In this document: piece by piece, positions 42,299 through 53,080 of the stretch
Numbering within the stretch: position 1 is the stretch's first letter
How the letters are laid out: each line of letters begins with the position of its first letter
Assembly (NCBI RefSeq): GCF_002855515.1
Contig: NZ_PKRP01000003.1
Span: 496,001-560,000, forward strand
Length of the DNA stretch: 64,000 bases
Direction of reading: 5' to 3'
Source: Rhizobium sp. TH135
Lineage (GTDB): Bacteria; Pseudomonadota; Alphaproteobacteria; Rhizobiales; Rhizobiaceae
Position numbers and translations under genes: made by a program
The notes under the pieces: model-generated
What the model was told of the DNA's origin: nothing
Database searches by the model: none
What the model saw: only the letters and a program-made list of their open reading frames with translations

Positions 42299-44110
42299 TC
42301 AGGCCGCCCGGCGATGGCCCATGGCCTGCTGGGCATTGACCTTGAGGCGCGAGAGCAGCTGGCGCAGATTGTAGCTCTCCTCCGCCAGCGACTGGCCGGC
42401 CGCCGAGGTCTCCTCGACCATCGCCGCATTCTGCTGGGTCATCTGGTCCATGTGGTTGACCGAGGTGTTGATCTCGGCCAGCCCCGTCGCCTGCTCCTTG
42501 GCAGCGGTCGCGATCGTGTTGACGCTCTCGTTGACGCGGTTGACCAGCGCCTCGATCTCGACGAGCGCCTCGCCGGTCGAACGCACAAGGCCCACGCCGG
42601 TGTCGACTTCGGCCGCCGATGCGCTGATCAGCACCTTGATCTCCTTCGCCGCATTGGCCGAGCGCTGTGCGAGTTCACGCACTTCCTGGGCGACGACCGC
42701 AAAGCCGCGACCCGCTTCGCCGGCACGCGCCGCCTCGACGCCGGCATTCAGCGCCAGCAGGTTGGTCTGGAAGGCGATCTCGTCGATCACGGAGATGATC
42801 TGGCTGATCTTCTGCGAAGACCCTTCGATCCGGCCCATGGCATCGACAGCATTGCGCACGATCTGACCAGAACGGTTGGCACTGGTCTTCGTCTCGGCCA
42901 CCATCTGGCGTGCTTCGTTGGCGCGCTCGGCCGCCGTGCGAACGGTCGCGGTAATCTCATCGAGCGCCGCCGCCGTTTCTTCAAGGGCTGCTGCCTGCTG
43001 CTCGGTGCGCTTCGACAGGTTGTTGGTCGCCTCGCTGATATTGCCGGCAGAAGACGTCACGATCTCGCTCGTCTGGTTGATCGCGGCAATAACGCCACCC
43101 AGCGATTCCACCGCACGGTTGAAGTCGTCGCGCAGCTTTTCATATTCCGAGCCGATCACGCCGATCTGCACGGTGAGGTCACCCTCGGCCAGCCGCTCCA
43201 GCGCCGAACCCAGCGCGTTGATCGCGTGGTTCTGCCGTTCGGATGCTGTGCGCAAGTTAATTTCGTTGCGCTCGCGCTCGCCGTTCAGGCTCGCCTGCTG
43301 CTGCACCTCGCGGTCCCGCAGCTCGATACGCTCGCGAACGCTGTTGCGCAGCACCTGCAGCGTCTTCGCCATGCCGCCGATCTCGTCTTTGCGATTGGTG
43401 TCGGCCACTTCGACATCGACCTTTTCCTCGGCGATGTCCTGCATGGCGCCCTTGAGGCGGTTGATCGGGTTCACGACGCTGCGAACCACGAGATAGGCGA
43501 AGAAGACGAGACCGATGGTGGCAAAGCCGATCAGCACGCCATAGCGGATCGCCGTGCCGCGGAACAGCACCGCCAGGTCGTCCGAATAGACACCGGTACC
43601 GACAACCCAGCCCCAGGCATCGAAGCCGATGACATGCGACAGCTTCTCGACCGGCTCCTCGAAGCCGGGCTTCGGCCAGTAGTAGTCGACGAAACCTTCC
43701 TTGCCGGCCTTCACCGTGTTGACGAACTCGACGAACAGGAATTTGCCGTTCGGATCCTTGTTCTGGCTCAGGTCCTTGCCGTTCAGCTCGGGCTTGATCG
43801 GATGCATGACCATGGCAGGCTGCATGTCATTGATCCACATGTAGCCATCGGGCTGATAGCGCATCGCGCCGATCACATCCTTGGCCCGCTCCTGCGCCTC
43901 CTCGCGCGTCAGCGTGCCCTCCTGCTCCATCTTGTGATACTTGTTCAGGATCGCGACAGCGTTGTCATTGATCTGCGCCAGACCCATGCGGCGCTCATGC
44001 ACCAGCGTGTCGTAGGACTGAAACAGGCTGTAAGTCAGCGCACCAACAAGGACTGCCAGAGCCAGTGCGACCAGTGCATAAAGGCGCACCGACAGAGACA
44101 TGATTTTCAT
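42299..44110 (-). CDS. Methyl-accepting chemotaxis protein with sCache-type sensor
   Basis: 603 aa. Membrane helix 1 ([21 protein letters not shown]) is followed by a periplasmic single-Cache domain (about 30-185; [37 protein letters not shown]), helix 2 (about 190-212), a HAMP region and a long cytoplasmic signalling coiled coil with the tip [26 protein letters not shown] written here in two parts: [16 protein letters not shown] and [10 protein letters not shown]. The C-terminus lacks a CheR pentapeptide (ends GHRRAA). GGAAG precedes ATG 44110. The ligand is probably a small organic acid, as for many sCache sensors. Confidence 0.95.
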   Translation of the reverse strand: MKIMSLSVRLYALVALALAVLVGALTYSLFQSYDTLVHERRMGLAQINDNAVAILNKYHKMEQEGTLTREEAQERAKDVIGAMRYQPDGYMWINDMQPAMVMHPIKPELNGKDLSQNKDPNGKFLFVEFVNTVKAGKEGFVDYYWPKPGFEEPVEKLSHVIGFDAWGWVVGTGVYSDDLAVLFRGTAIRYGVLIGFATIGLVFFAYLVVRSVVNPINRLKGAMQDIAEEKVDVEVADTNRKDEIGGMAKTLQVLRNSVRERIELRDREVQQQASLNGERERNEINLRTASERQNHAINALGSALERLAEGDLTVQIGVIGSEYEKLRDDFNRAVESLGGVIAAINQTSEIVTSSAGNISEATNNLSKRTEQQAAALEETAAALDEITATVRTAAERANEARQMVAETKTSANRSGQIVRNAVDAMGRIEGSSQKISQIISVIDEIAFQTNLLALNAGVEAARAGEAGRGFAVVAQEVRELAQRSANAAKEIKVLISASAAEVDTGVGLVRSTGEALVEIEALVNRVNESVNTIATAAKEQATGLAEINTSVNHMDQMTQQNAAMVEETSAAGQSLAEESYNLRQLLSRLKVNAQQAMGHRRAA

Positions 44111-44289
44111 TCTTCCACCCCCGAAAAATTCCATAATGTCTAAAGTTTGATATTTATCAGTTCTAATTTCCGTAAATGCGCGCCTACGAAAAGTGAGGGG
44201 CACTTTTTCGCCCGTAAAATTTAGTAGTGGCGCCTGCAGCACACGCCCCGTTTTCTGGGCGCGCAACAGAAAAAGAGAATCGAAAAGAC

Positions 44290-44679
44290 ATGATCGACGC
44301 GACTGCGAAACCCACGGGCGAACTGACACTGCGTACGCTTGCCATGCCGGCCGATGCCAATGCCGCCGGCGATATTTTCGGCGGCTGGGTCATGGCCCAG
44401 ATGGACCTCGCCTGCGGCATCCGGGCGGCAGAACGTGCCCGCGGCCGCGTCGTCACTGCCGCCGTCCAGGAAATGGCCTTTGCCATGCCGGTGAAGATCG
44501 GCGACACCCTCTGCGTCTATACCGAGATATCCCGCGTCGGTCGTACATCGATGACGCTCAAGGTCGAAACCTGGGCCCAGCGTTATCTCACCCACATCAT
44601 GGAAAAGGTCACGGAAGCCACCTTCGTCATGGTGGCGCTGGATGCCGACGGCAAGCCGACACCCGTGCCAGCCTCTTGA
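44290..44679 (+). CDS. YciA-type acyl-CoA thioesterase
   Basis: 129 aa. Hotdog fold with [23 protein letters not shown] (the catalytic Asp region) and [20 protein letters not shown]. YciA enzymes hydrolyse a broad range of acyl-CoAs. ATG 44290 gives [20 protein letters not shown]; an upstream in-frame start at 44227 is less likely. It is divergent from the chemoreceptor and convergent with the XRE regulator. Confidence 0.92.
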   Translation: MIDATAKPTGELTLRTLAMPADANAAGDIFGGWVMAQMDLACGIRAAERARGRVVTAAVQEMAFAMPVKIGDTLCVYTEISRVGRTSMTLKVETWAQRYLTHIMEKVTEATFVMVALDADGKPTPVPAS

Positions 44680-44685
44680 CGAGGA

Positions 44686-45462
44686 TCACCCGGCCGCCAT
44701 CTGCTGGAACAGCGCCTCGCAGGCCGCATCCGTCGGAAAGAACATCTCGATCTTGATATCGGCCAGCGCAATGTCTTCGGCGGTGCCAAACTGCGTCATC
44801 GTCGAAAACATCGGATAGACCTGTCCGCCGAGCCGAAAGCGCACGGTGAGGACAGGCGGCAGGTCGCCACCCTTGGCCGGCTCGTCATGTTGCTGCTCCG
44901 GTCCGAAGGCGAGCCCGGCTGCTGCCCGCTCTAGCACCGGATCGCCGCCGAGATGTGCGCTCTCCAGCCGAAACCGTGCCGCCAGGTGATGCGCCACCTC
45001 AGCCCAGTTCTCCACCAGGTCAGGACCTCGCCCGGGCGCAAGCAGAAAATCGATGAAGCTGTCGCCGGCATCGAGCCCAAAGCCGGCCAGCATGGCACGA
45101 CCGCTGGCATTGGCATCCAGCACCCTCCAGTGTCGGTCGAAGACAAAGGCGGGATAGGGCGAATGCCCCTCGATCATATGGGTGATCGCCTTGCGGATCG
45201 GCTCCATGGCAGCGCTATCCAGCGGACGGCTGGCATAGGCGGCTCGAAACCCTGCCGCATCCAGCATCAGGTTCCGATCGGCCCTTGGCACTTCCAGCGC
45301 ATCTCCCAGCAGCAGCACCATGCGTCGGCTCGGCTTGGCCCGCCCGGTTTCGAGAAAGGCGATGTGGCGGGCAGAGACCTCTGCGGCGAGCGCCAGCTGC
45401 AACTGGCTCATGCGCCGCTTGCCACGCCAGGTCCGGAGCTGGCCGCCGAATTCCAATGCCAT
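44686..45462 (-). CDS. XRE/MmyB-type transcriptional regulator
   Basis: 258 aa. Helix-turn-helix (RGKRRMSQLQLALAAEVSARHIAFLETG) is followed by a MmyB-like PAS ligand domain (PYPAFVFDRHWRVLDANASG), seen in actinobacterial and rhizobial regulators that can bind fatty acids. It is divergent from a small membrane-protein gene (45600), a likely target. Confidence 0.9.
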   Translation of the reverse strand: MALEFGGQLRTWRGKRRMSQLQLALAAEVSARHIAFLETGRAKPSRRMVLLLGDALEVPRADRNLMLDAAGFRAAYASRPLDSAAMEPIRKAITHMIEGHSPYPAFVFDRHWRVLDANASGRAMLAGFGLDAGDSFIDFLLAPGRGPDLVENWAEVAHHLAARFRLESAHLGGDPVLERAAAGLAFGPEQQHDEPAKGGDLPPVLTVRFRLGGQVYPMFSTMTQFGTAEDIALADIKIEMFFPTDAACEALFQQMAAG

Positions 45463-45599
45463 GACGATCCTCTTTCGAAGCTAGGGCTCCTGACTATCTG
45501 CCACGCGCAGCCAATGCCGTCACTTACCTCGGCGGTAATTGCGGCAGTCTCTTCCGCTTCGCATGGTCGGTCCATCGCAACCAAGAAGGAAGACCGCAA

Positions 45600-46037
45600 A
45601 TGTCCCCCGAATTCACATCCACCTGGCTGAAACTGAACAGCCTCTTCGTCGTACTCCTCGGCTTGCTCGTGGCCTTGGGCGCCCATCCGGCCACCGCCCT
45701 GCCCGCGACTTGGCTCACCGATATCGTCTTCTGGCCGTTTGACGGTCAACAGACGCTCGACCACCAGGCGGCCCGTGCGCTTGCTGCCATCGGCGGCGGG
45801 GTCATGGTCGGCTGGGGCGTGATGATGTGGCTCGTCGTCGACCGGCTGCTCCCGGTCGATCCCAGGCTCGCTCGCCTTTTGCTGATCGAGGCGACACTCG
45901 CCTGGTTCTTCGTCGACAGCACCGGCTCCTTCGTCGCTGGCGCCACGGTCAACGTATTGCTCAACACGGTGCTGATGCTCGCCATTGTCCTGCCCGCCTG
46001 GCGGCTAGAGACAGGACCGGTGGTTGCACACCGTTGA
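45600..46037 (+). CDS. Small membrane protein, 145 aa
   Basis: Four hydrophobic segments (LNSLFVVLLGLLVALGAH, LAAIGGGVMVGWGVMMWLVV, LLLIEATLAWFFVDSTGSFV, NVLLNTVLMLAIVLPAW) make it a compact four-helix membrane protein. Family not recognised. It is divergent from the MmyB-type regulator, which may control it. Confidence 0.75.
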   Translation: MSPEFTSTWLKLNSLFVVLLGLLVALGAHPATALPATWLTDIVFWPFDGQQTLDHQAARALAAIGGGVMVGWGVMMWLVVDRLLPVDPRLARLLLIEATLAWFFVDSTGSFVAGATVNVLLNTVLMLAIVLPAWRLETGPVVAHR

Positions 46038-46091
46038 GGAAAGCAGATGCTTTCAGAAGGAGGGGCGCGGCTGGCAAGCCGCGCCTTCTCG

Positions 46092-46442
46092 TTACCCGCG
46101 GAAGACGAAGGCCGCGCCCGCGGCGATCAGCGCAAAACCGATCGCGTGATTGATCGTCAGGCTCTCCTTGAGGAAGAACACGGAGAAGCCGGAAAAGACG
46201 ATCAGCGTGATGACTTCCTGGATCGTCTTCAGCTGCGCGGCGGAATAGACCTCGGCGCCGATCCGGTTGGCCGGCACTGCCAGGCAGTATTCGAAGAAGG
46301 CGATCCCCCAGCTCGCCAGGATGGCGATCCAGAGCGCGGACGTCTTGTATTTCAGATGCCCATACCAGGCGAAGGTCATGAAAACATTGGAGAGGGAGAG
46401 AAGCAGGATGGGCCAGAGAGCGGCGGGGGAAAAGCTCGGCAT
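46092..46442 (-). CDS. DUF486/DMT-like small membrane protein
   Basis: 116 aa, four helices: LWPILLLSLSNVFMTFAWYG, LWIAILASWGIAFFEYCLAV, IQEVITLIVFSGFSVFFLKE, HAIGFALIAAGAAFVF. It matches DUF486, a half-size relative of the drug/metabolite transporter superfamily that likely dimerises. Substrate unknown. Confidence 0.88.
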   Translation of the reverse strand: MPSFSPAALWPILLLSLSNVFMTFAWYGHLKYKTSALWIAILASWGIAFFEYCLAVPANRIGAEVYSAAQLKTIQEVITLIVFSGFSVFFLKESLTINHAIGFALIAAGAAFVFRG

Positions 46443-46777
46443 GGAAAACTCGTGCGTGGGAGGATAGTGACGCGACCCCGAGTCGCGCTGTCTATCTGGT
46501 CATAACAATATGGAACGAGGATGGTGTAGCCGTCAGACAAGGCCACAGCCTGTTTTACAACCTGCGGAGACTTGAGCCACAGCCATTGACGCTCGGCTGC
46601 CCGCTAAGCGCGAGGTAAGCCCGGTCGTCAGGTCGCCAAAAAGTTGCCGATGATTTCTCGTTAAATTGCGCAAAGTTGCCGTAACATCCCGTTAAGTCGC
46701 TCTTGTTATTGAGTATTTATTGCGATCGGTATGGGCTTTGTTTTATGTGGTTGAGTGAGAGCCGAAGCGGCGGGACA
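46443..46777. other. Spacer upstream of the GGDEF-EAL gene
   Basis: 335 bp, AT-rich near its right end. Two related blocks (CGTTAAATTGCG and CCGTTAAGTCGC, about 46659-46700) could be regulator sites. No gene or repeat family is seen. Confidence 0.4.
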
Positions 46778-48757
46778 ATGCCGGCAGTGCTGCAAGCCCA
46801 GGTGGCGGACATCGCTGACGGCTATCGTTCGACCCTCGTTCTGAACATCATCACGCTCTGCGTCTGCATCTTTATCCTCCACGTTCATGACGAAACGACC
46901 TGGGCAAGCCTCGCCTGGTTCGGTAGCGCAATCGTCGTGATCGCTGCACGGGCCTATGCGATGCAGGCTCTGACCCGGCGCGGCGCGCTGATGTCGGCGC
47001 CCAAGGGAAGCCTGACCATCCTGTCGCTCGGCGCCCTTGCCCTCGGGCTGATCTGGGCAGCCCTTCCCTGGACGGTGGCGAATTTCGAACCGCTCGGACG
47101 ACACGCACCACTCTTCCTGATGATGGGCGGCATGGCGGCCGGCTCTGTCATCAAGCAGATCGGCTACACACCACTGGCGCTGAACTATTCGATCCCGATC
47201 CTCATCTCCCTGATGATCAATCTCATTGGCATATGGCGGCTCAACGAAGTCTTGGTCGGCCTTTGCCTCTCCCTGATGATCTTCGTCTTCATCCGCCGCA
47301 GCATCTGGGCGGAAAACATGTTCGTCAGCAGTCAGGTGGCGCGTCATGAGGCAACAGCCCTGGCCGACAGCCTGACCCGCGCCAACAGCGATATTCTACG
47401 CCAGAACTCTCGTCTTGAGGCCCTTGCCAATCGGGACACGCTGACCGGTCTCGCCAACCGCATGTTCTTTCACGGGCGACTGGCCGGTGACATCGCGCGC
47501 GCAACGGTCGTAAAGGAGCAAGTGGCGCTGCTGATCTTCGACGTCGAGCGCTTCCAGTCGATCAACGACACGCTCGGCCACAGCGCCGGTGACGCCCTGC
47601 TTCGCGAAATCGCAGCCCGCCTCTCCTTCATCGTCGAGGATGGTAGCCTGATCGCCCGTCTCGGCGGCGACGAATTCGCCGTGGTGGTCAGCGGCCCGGA
47701 AGCCCTGGAGCGCGCCCGCGCCCATGCTGCCGCAGTGCTGGAGGCAAGCCGCCGTCCAATCCACTGGCACCAGCGCCAGGCAGTCGTTGGCCTCAGCGTC
47801 GGCCTTGCCGCCTATCCCGATCATGCAGACGATGCAGAGGAGCTGCTCGCCTGCGCCGATATGGCCCTCTATGACGCCAAGCGTGGCGACCGTCGCCAAT
47901 TGCGCGAATTCGATCCCGATCTGCGCCGCAATGCCGAGCGCAAACGCATCATCGAGCAGGATCTCGAACGAGCGATCGACACCGGCAGCCTCGGCGCTTG
48001 GTTCCAGCCGCAGGTGGATCTGATGAGCCGGCGCATCACCGGCTTCGAAGCTCTGGTCCGCTGGCAGCATCCGCAGCTCGGCTTCGTCTCGCCGCCGGAG
48101 ATCGTCAATGCCGCCCGCACGGTGCATCTGTCCGAACAGCTGACGGCCCGCATTGCAGGAGACGCCTGCCTGCTCGCCCGCCGCCTGCCGGCACTCGGCC
48201 TCAAGGACGTCACCGTCGCACTCAACGTCTCACCGCGCGAATTTGCCCTTTATTCCGTCGCCTCGATGCTGCACCGTGTGACTGCAGCACACGACGTCGA
48301 CCCCTCGGCCTTGGAAGTCGAAATCACCGAAGAGGCGATCCTTGATCCGGCGCTTGCCGACGAACAGCTGAAGCAGCTGGAACAGGCCGGCTACAAGCTC
48401 GCCGTCGACGACTTCGGCATGGGCCACTCATCGCTCGCCTATCTCATCGGCCTCAAGGTCGACCGCCTGAAGATCGACCGCAGCTTCGTCAAGGACGTCG
48501 CCCGCAGCGAGACCAACCAGAAGCTCATCTCCGCCATGGTCAGCCTCGGCCAGTCCCTGTCCCTGGAGATCGTCGTCGAAGGCGTCGAGACCCCCGAAGA
48601 CGCCGCCATCCTCGCCCGCCTCGGCTGCGGCACCGCCCAGGGCTACCTCTTCGCCCGCCCCATGCCCCCAAGCGCCTTGGACACCTGGATCGCCGAGCAC
48701 CAGCCGACCGCGGACCTGAAGCGCAAGGCAAAAGCCAAGCATCTGTCGGTGGCGTGA
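46778..48757 (+). CDS. GGDEF-EAL bifunctional c-di-GMP protein, membrane-bound
   Basis: 659 aa. About five N-terminal membrane helices (about 15-185) are followed by a GGDEF domain with intact LGGDEFAVV (about 295-303) and an EAL domain starting GFEALVRW (about 423). EAL catalytic elements EITEEA, DDFGMGHSSLAYL, DRLKIDRSF and EGVET are complete, so both diguanylate cyclase and phosphodiesterase activity are possible; many hybrids favour one. The allosteric RxxD site is not evident. ATG 46778 follows GGCGGGACA; earlier ATGs are in frame. No adjacent target is seen. Confidence 0.92.
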   Translation: MPAVLQAQVADIADGYRSTLVLNIITLCVCIFILHVHDETTWASLAWFGSAIVVIAARAYAMQALTRRGALMSAPKGSLTILSLGALALGLIWAALPWTVANFEPLGRHAPLFLMMGGMAAGSVIKQIGYTPLALNYSIPILISLMINLIGIWRLNEVLVGLCLSLMIFVFIRRSIWAENMFVSSQVARHEATALADSLTRANSDILRQNSRLEALANRDTLTGLANRMFFHGRLAGDIARATVVKEQVALLIFDVERFQSINDTLGHSAGDALLREIAARLSFIVEDGSLIARLGGDEFAVVVSGPEALERARAHAAAVLEASRRPIHWHQRQAVVGLSVGLAAYPDHADDAEELLACADMALYDAKRGDRRQLREFDPDLRRNAERKRIIEQDLERAIDTGSLGAWFQPQVDLMSRRITGFEALVRWQHPQLGFVSPPEIVNAARTVHLSEQLTARIAGDACLLARRLPALGLKDVTVALNVSPREFALYSVASMLHRVTAAHDVDPSALEVEITEEAILDPALADEQLKQLEQAGYKLAVDDFGMGHSSLAYLIGLKVDRLKIDRSFVKDVARSETNQKLISAMVSLGQSLSLEIVVEGVETPEDAAILARLGCGTAQGYLFARPMPPSALDTWIAEHQPTADLKRKAKAKHLSVA

Positions 48758-48791
48758 GTTAAACGCTCAACCGGCAGCCCAGGCAGCGTGT

Positions 48792-49703
48792 CTAGACCTT
48801 CCGCACCGCATCCAGGGCCTGCAACACACTCAGCAGCCTGGCCGCAAAAGGTCGGACGTCCCGCTCGACATCGAGAGTGTGCGCTGGCGTGTCGCCATCC
48901 CAGCCAAAGCGTGGCAGCGGAAGCAGCGCGAATGCGTCCGCGCCCCTGATTGCCACTTGCGGCAGGTCGTCCAGCTTCAGCGTCAGCAGAGTGCCGATCG
49001 CACCGACCATACCGTTCAACCGTACATCGCCTGACTCGGGATCCGTTGAGACAAAGTCATAGGCCCAACGCCTCAGATGTGTTGCGTTTGGAATTGGCAT
49101 CAGCCTGTCCGGCAAGACTGTACCCCGCCACAGCGAACGTTCTTTCGGCGGACGGCGCAAGGCAGCGAAGTCGCCGGGAAACGCGTTGGCAACCCGCGTC
49201 CAGACAATGAGGCCTCGAAATGTTGTCTCGGGGTTTTCAGCCGGCGAATGCCGCAGAACCGCCTGCGTCACCGAGAACGGGATGCCGTGCAGAGAGCCTT
49301 CGATATGAAAATCGCAGTCGATCTCGTCACGCGGAACGAAATAATGACCCGGCATGCGCTCGATCTGTCGTGCCGGCTTCCTGGTAACAATCGACCACTG
49401 GTCGAGGCCAGGCAGAAGCAGGGGCAGGATCGCGATGTAGAAATCCGTCTGGAACCGACGCTGCTTGGCCGCGATCATCGTGAAGAGCGGGACCAGCGCG
49501 AGCAATGCCAGAAAAAGCGTCGCGAACAAGACTTCCGGTTCGGACCGGAGATAGCTCAGCCAGAGCCCGGCACCGCAGGCCGACGCAATGATGCCCAGAC
49601 CGCAAATCTTGAGCATTCGCTCTTGGCGCAGCAGGCTCTCACGCCGCGTGCTCTGGGCGAGAACGACCGCGCTGACGGCGGACCAGTCCGGCTCCATCGA
49701 CAT
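48792..49703 (-). CDS. DUF3137 membrane-anchored protein
   Basis: About 303 aa. Two adjacent hydrophobic helices (LGIIASACGAGLWLSYL, VLFATLFLALLALVPLFTMI) lie near the N-terminus and a soluble domain follows (CDFHIEGSLHGIPFSVTQA, RGLIVWTRV), matching DUF3137, which has no known function. The start is uncertain: ATG 49703 or 49697 with poor ribosome sites. It is divergent from uvrB. Confidence 0.7.
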   Translation of the reverse strand: MSMEPDWSAVSAVVLAQSTRRESLLRQERMLKICGLGIIASACGAGLWLSYLRSEPEVLFATLFLALLALVPLFTMIAAKQRRFQTDFYIAILPLLLPGLDQWSIVTRKPARQIERMPGHYFVPRDEIDCDFHIEGSLHGIPFSVTQAVLRHSPAENPETTFRGLIVWTRVANAFPGDFAALRRPPKERSLWRGTVLPDRLMPIPNATHLRRWAYDFVSTDPESGDVRLNGMVGAIGTLLTLKLDDLPQVAIRGADAFALLPLPRFGWDGDTPAHTLDVERDVRPFAARLLSVLQALDAVRKV

Positions 49704-49860
49704 CGACGGCTGTGCGGGCGAATGAGCGGTATGGATACGGCGTCTCCCATCGGTTGCAGCGCCACTATGCGCAACCCCGCCAGTCTTCGCAACACATCCC
49801 TGTCCCGCTTTAACACCCCCACCCTCCTGCCACCACGCTGGCAACAACCTCCTCTTCCCC

Positions 49861-49875
49861 GTTGCGTTTTCGTTC
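49861..49875 (+). promoter_or_regulatory. Near-match to an alphaproteobacterial SOS box
   Basis: GTTG-N7-GTTC, one base off the rhizobial LexA site GTTC-N7-GTTC, 55 bp before the uvrB ATG. The gene is a plausible SOS member, but one mismatch weakens the call. Confidence 0.35.
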
Positions 49876-49930
49876 TGATTATCCCGCCCCGCCCCTTCCC
49901 TTTGCCGCCGCCCTTCTCCATATTCCGGCC

Positions 49931-52900
49931 ATGGCCAAATCTCCCAAATCCTCCGCCCCCTCGACTGGATTCGAGGAAGCCCCGCAAGCCTCGTTCGAAG
50001 GCGCGCCCCTGTCCGGATCGGTGTCGGACTGGGTAAAGCAATTGGAGGCCGAGGCGGAAGCCTCCACGGTCGAGAGCCAGCGCGAATTGGCCTCGAAAGC
50101 CGGCAAACACCGCAAGAAGATCGAGATCGAGGCCCGCCGCCATGCGGAGAAGGTCGCGCTCGAAAAGGCGACTACCAAACCCACCGCGAAAAACACCACC
50201 TCGACCAAAACCTCCCGCGGCGTCTCGATCGGCGCCTCCACCGATCCGAAGACCCGCGCCGCCGCCGGCCTCAATCCGATCGCCGGCATGGACGTCTCGC
50301 TCGAGGAAGCCGAATCCCTCGCCCCCGGTGCCGTCACGGCGACCGTCGAGGCGCTCTCCGCCCTGATCGAAAGCGGCAACCCGCTGTTCAAGAACGGCGA
50401 ACTCTGGATGCCGCATCGCCCGGCCCGCCCGGCGAAATCCGAAGGCGGCGTGCCGATCCGCATGGCCTCCGACTTCGAACCCGCCGGCGACCAGCCGACC
50501 GCCATCAAGGACCTCGTCGAGGGCCTATCCAACAACGACCGCACCCAGGTCCTGCTCGGCGTCACCGGCTCCGGCAAGACCTTCACCATGGCCAAGGTGA
50601 TCGAGGCCACCCAGCGCCCGGCCGTCATCCTCGCGCCGAACAAGACGCTTGCCGCCCAGCTCTATTCCGAGTTCAAGAACTTCTTCCCCGACAACGCGGT
50701 CGAATATTTCGTCTCCTATTACGACTACTACCAGCCGGAAGCCTATGTGCCGCGCTCGGACACCTTCATCGAGAAGGAATCCTCGATCAACGAACAGATC
50801 GACCGCATGCGCCACGCCGCCACCCGCGCCATCCTCGAGCGCGACGACTGCATCATCGTCGCCTCCGTCTCCTGCATCTATGGTATCGGCTCGGTCGAAA
50901 CCTACACCGCCATGACCTTCCAGATGTCGGTCGGCGACCGCATCGACCAGCGCCAGCTGCTCGCCGACCTCGTCGCCCAGCAATACAAGCGCCAGGACAT
51001 CAACTTCGTCCGCGGCTCCTTCCGCGTCCGCGGCGACACGATCGAACTCTTCCCCGCCCACCTGGAGGATGCCGCCTGGCGCATCACCCTCTTCGGCGAC
51101 GAGATCGAGAGCATCACCGAATTCGACCCGCTCACCGGCAAGAAGACCGGCGACATGAAGTCGGTGAAGATCTACGCCAACAGCCACTATGTCACGCCGC
51201 GCCCCGCCCTCAACGGGGCCATCAAGGCGATCAAGGACGAGCTGAAAATCCGCCTCGCCGAACTCGAAAAGGGCGGCCGCCTGCTCGAAGCCCAGCGCCT
51301 GGAACAGCGCACCCGCTACGACATCGAAATGCTCGAAGCCACCGGCTCCTGCGCCGGCATCGAGAACTATTCACGTTACCTCACCGGCCGCAAACCCGGC
51401 GAGCCGCCGCCGACGCTCTTCGAATACATTCCCGACAACGCGCTGCTCTTCATCGACGAGAGCCACGTCTCCGTCTCCCAGATCGGCGGCATGTATCGCG
51501 GCGACTTCCGCCGCAAGGCGACACTCGCCGAATACGGCTTCCGCCTGCCTTCCTGCATGGACAACCGCCCGCTGCGCTTCGAGGAATGGGACGCCATGCG
51601 CCCCCAGACCGTCGCCGTCTCCGCCACGCCCGGCAGCTGGGAAATGGAAGAAGCCGGCGGCGTCTTCACCGAACAGGTCATCCGACCGACCGGCCTCATC
51701 GACCCGCCGGTCGAAATCCGCCCGGCCAAGTCCCAGGTCGACGACGTGCTCGGCGAGATCCGCGAGACCGCCCAGAAGGGCTACCGCACCCTCGTCACCG
51801 TGCTCACCAAGCGCATGGCCGAAGACCTCACCGAATACCTGCATGAACAGGGCGTGCGCGTCCGCTACATGCACTCGGACATCGACACGCTGGAGCGCAT
51901 CGAGATCATCCGCGATCTTCGCTTGGGTGCTTTCGACGTGCTTGTCGGCATCAACCTCTTGCGCGAAGGCCTCGACATCCCCGAATGCGGCTTCGTCGCC
52001 ATCCTCGATGCCGACAAGGAAGGTTTCCTCCGCTCGGAAACCTCGCTGGTCCAGACCATCGGCCGCGCCGCGCGAAACGTCGACGGCAAGGTCATCCTCT
52101 ATGCCGACCAGATCACCGGCTCCATGCAGCGCGCCATGGACGAGACGTCCCGCCGCCGCGAAAAGCAGATGGCCTACAACACCGAACACGGCATCACACC
52201 GGAATCCGTCAAGGCCCGCATCTCCGACATCCTCGACAGCGTCTACGAGCGCGACCACGTCCGCGCCGACATCTCCGGCGTCTCCGGCAAGGGCTTCGCC
52301 GATGGCGGCCACCTCGTCGGCAACAACCTCCAGGCCCATCTCAACGCGCTCGAAAAAGACATGCGCAACGCCGCCGCCGACCTCGACTTCGAAAAGGCCG
52401 CCCGCCTGCGCGACGAAATCAAACGCCTCAAGGCCGTCGAACTCGCCGCGATGGACGACCCAATCGCCAAGCAGGAATCCAAGTCGCAGGAAACGTCGAA
52501 GGGCCGCAGCCCCCCCCTTCTCCCCGCTGGCGGGGAGAAGGTGCCCGGCAGGGCGGATGAGGGGCAGCCCCGCATCTCCACCTCGGGCCGAAACAAGTCG
52601 GGCACCCCGGAAGGCAAGGGCAGCTATTTCTCCAAACCCCATATCGACGACATGGGCGCCGGCACCGACGGCGCCGTCCCCCTGCCGAAATCCGGCCCGG
52701 AAAGCTCCTATTTCCGCAAAAACACCCTCGACGAAATGACCGTCGGCCGCACCGAAAAACCGGTGACCGGCAAGCTGCCGGAAAAGCCGCGCGCGCCCTC
52801 CTCCCCCCTGGTGGGGGAGGATAGTTCGCCCCAAGAGGCGAAGCCGATTGGCGAGGCGAACTTGGTGAGGGGGTCCGACGACCCCCGCCCCATCATCCGC

Positions 52901-52990
52901 GCCCGCGCGGGCGCCGGCTCCTACGAGGATCCGGGCGATGGCAAGCGCAAGCCGAGGACGAAGGGCAAGACGGGGCGCCCGGGCCGATAA
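49931..52990 (+). CDS. uvrB: Excinuclease ABC subunit B with long N- and C-terminal extensions
   Basis: 1019 aa, against about 670 usual. The core begins near residue 176 ([15 protein letters not shown]); Walker [10 protein letters not shown] lies at about 210-218, the beta-hairpin region [11 protein letters not shown] and helicase motifs DESHVS and GRAARN are intact. A UVR motif (about 807-834) binds UvrC. Residues 1-175 are charged and partly coiled. The tail (about 840-1019) contains two palindromic repeats read in frame and three SYF/SYE-type short repeats. ATG 49931 begins [10 protein letters not shown]. It acts in nucleotide excision repair with UvrA and UvrC. Confidence 0.96.
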   Translation: MAKSPKSSAPSTGFEEAPQASFEGAPLSGSVSDWVKQLEAEAEASTVESQRELASKAGKHRKKIEIEARRHAEKVALEKATTKPTAKNTTSTKTSRGVSIGASTDPKTRAAAGLNPIAGMDVSLEEAESLAPGAVTATVEALSALIESGNPLFKNGELWMPHRPARPAKSEGGVPIRMASDFEPAGDQPTAIKDLVEGLSNNDRTQVLLGVTGSGKTFTMAKVIEATQRPAVILAPNKTLAAQLYSEFKNFFPDNAVEYFVSYYDYYQPEAYVPRSDTFIEKESSINEQIDRMRHAATRAILERDDCIIVASVSCIYGIGSVETYTAMTFQMSVGDRIDQRQLLADLVAQQYKRQDINFVRGSFRVRGDTIELFPAHLEDAAWRITLFGDEIESITEFDPLTGKKTGDMKSVKIYANSHYVTPRPALNGAIKAIKDELKIRLAELEKGGRLLEAQRLEQRTRYDIEMLEATGSCAGIENYSRYLTGRKPGEPPPTLFEYIPDNALLFIDESHVSVSQIGGMYRGDFRRKATLAEYGFRLPSCMDNRPLRFEEWDAMRPQTVAVSATPGSWEMEEAGGVFTEQVIRPTGLIDPPVEIRPAKSQVDDVLGEIRETAQKGYRTLVTVLTKRMAEDLTEYLHEQGVRVRYMHSDIDTLERIEIIRDLRLGAFDVLVGINLLREGLDIPECGFVAILDADKEGFLRSETSLVQTIGRAARNVDGKVILYADQITGSMQRAMDETSRRREKQMAYNTEHGITPESVKARISDILDSVYERDHVRADISGVSGKGFADGGHLVGNNLQAHLNALEKDMRNAAADLDFEKAARLRDEIKRLKAVELAAMDDPIAKQESKSQETSKGRSPPLLPAGGEKVPGRADEGQPRISTSGRNKSGTPEGKGSYFSKPHIDDMGAGTDGAVPLPKSGPESSYFRKNTLDEMTVGRTEKPVTGKLPEKPRAPSSPLVGEDSSPQEAKPIGEANLVRGSDDPRPIIRARAGAGSYEDPGDGKRKPRTKGKTGRPGR
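52517..52564. repeat. RIME1-like repeat inside uvrB
   Basis: CTTCTCCCCGC/GCGGGGAGAAG and GCCC-GGCA-GGGC hairpins then GGATGAGGGG, the same order as the intergenic copy at 26533. It is translated in frame as about residues 863-878 of UvrB ([17 protein letters not shown]). Confidence 0.85.
52801..52873. repeat. Second palindromic repeat inside uvrB
   Basis: CTCCCCC/GGGGGAG, TTCGCC/GGCGAA and GCC/GGC stems, then GGTGAGGGGG. It is translated in frame as about residues 957-981 ([20 protein letters not shown] and following). It is a different repeat class from the copy at 52517. Confidence 0.8.
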
Positions 52991-53080
52991 AGACGTCTTA
53001 GCTTTTTACTTCCATTGTCTGAAATCAGCAGGTACAATTAAAACGCGCATATTCTGCGCAGAATCCGGGTGCTTGAGACA

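Noticed and set aside
42314..44143. Long plus-strand open frame opposite the chemoreceptor
   Set aside because: The chemoreceptor signalling tip and Cache motifs are intact on the minus strand.
51371..52834. Long minus-strand open frame opposite uvrB
   Set aside because: It mirrors the helicase core of UvrB and has no motif of its own.
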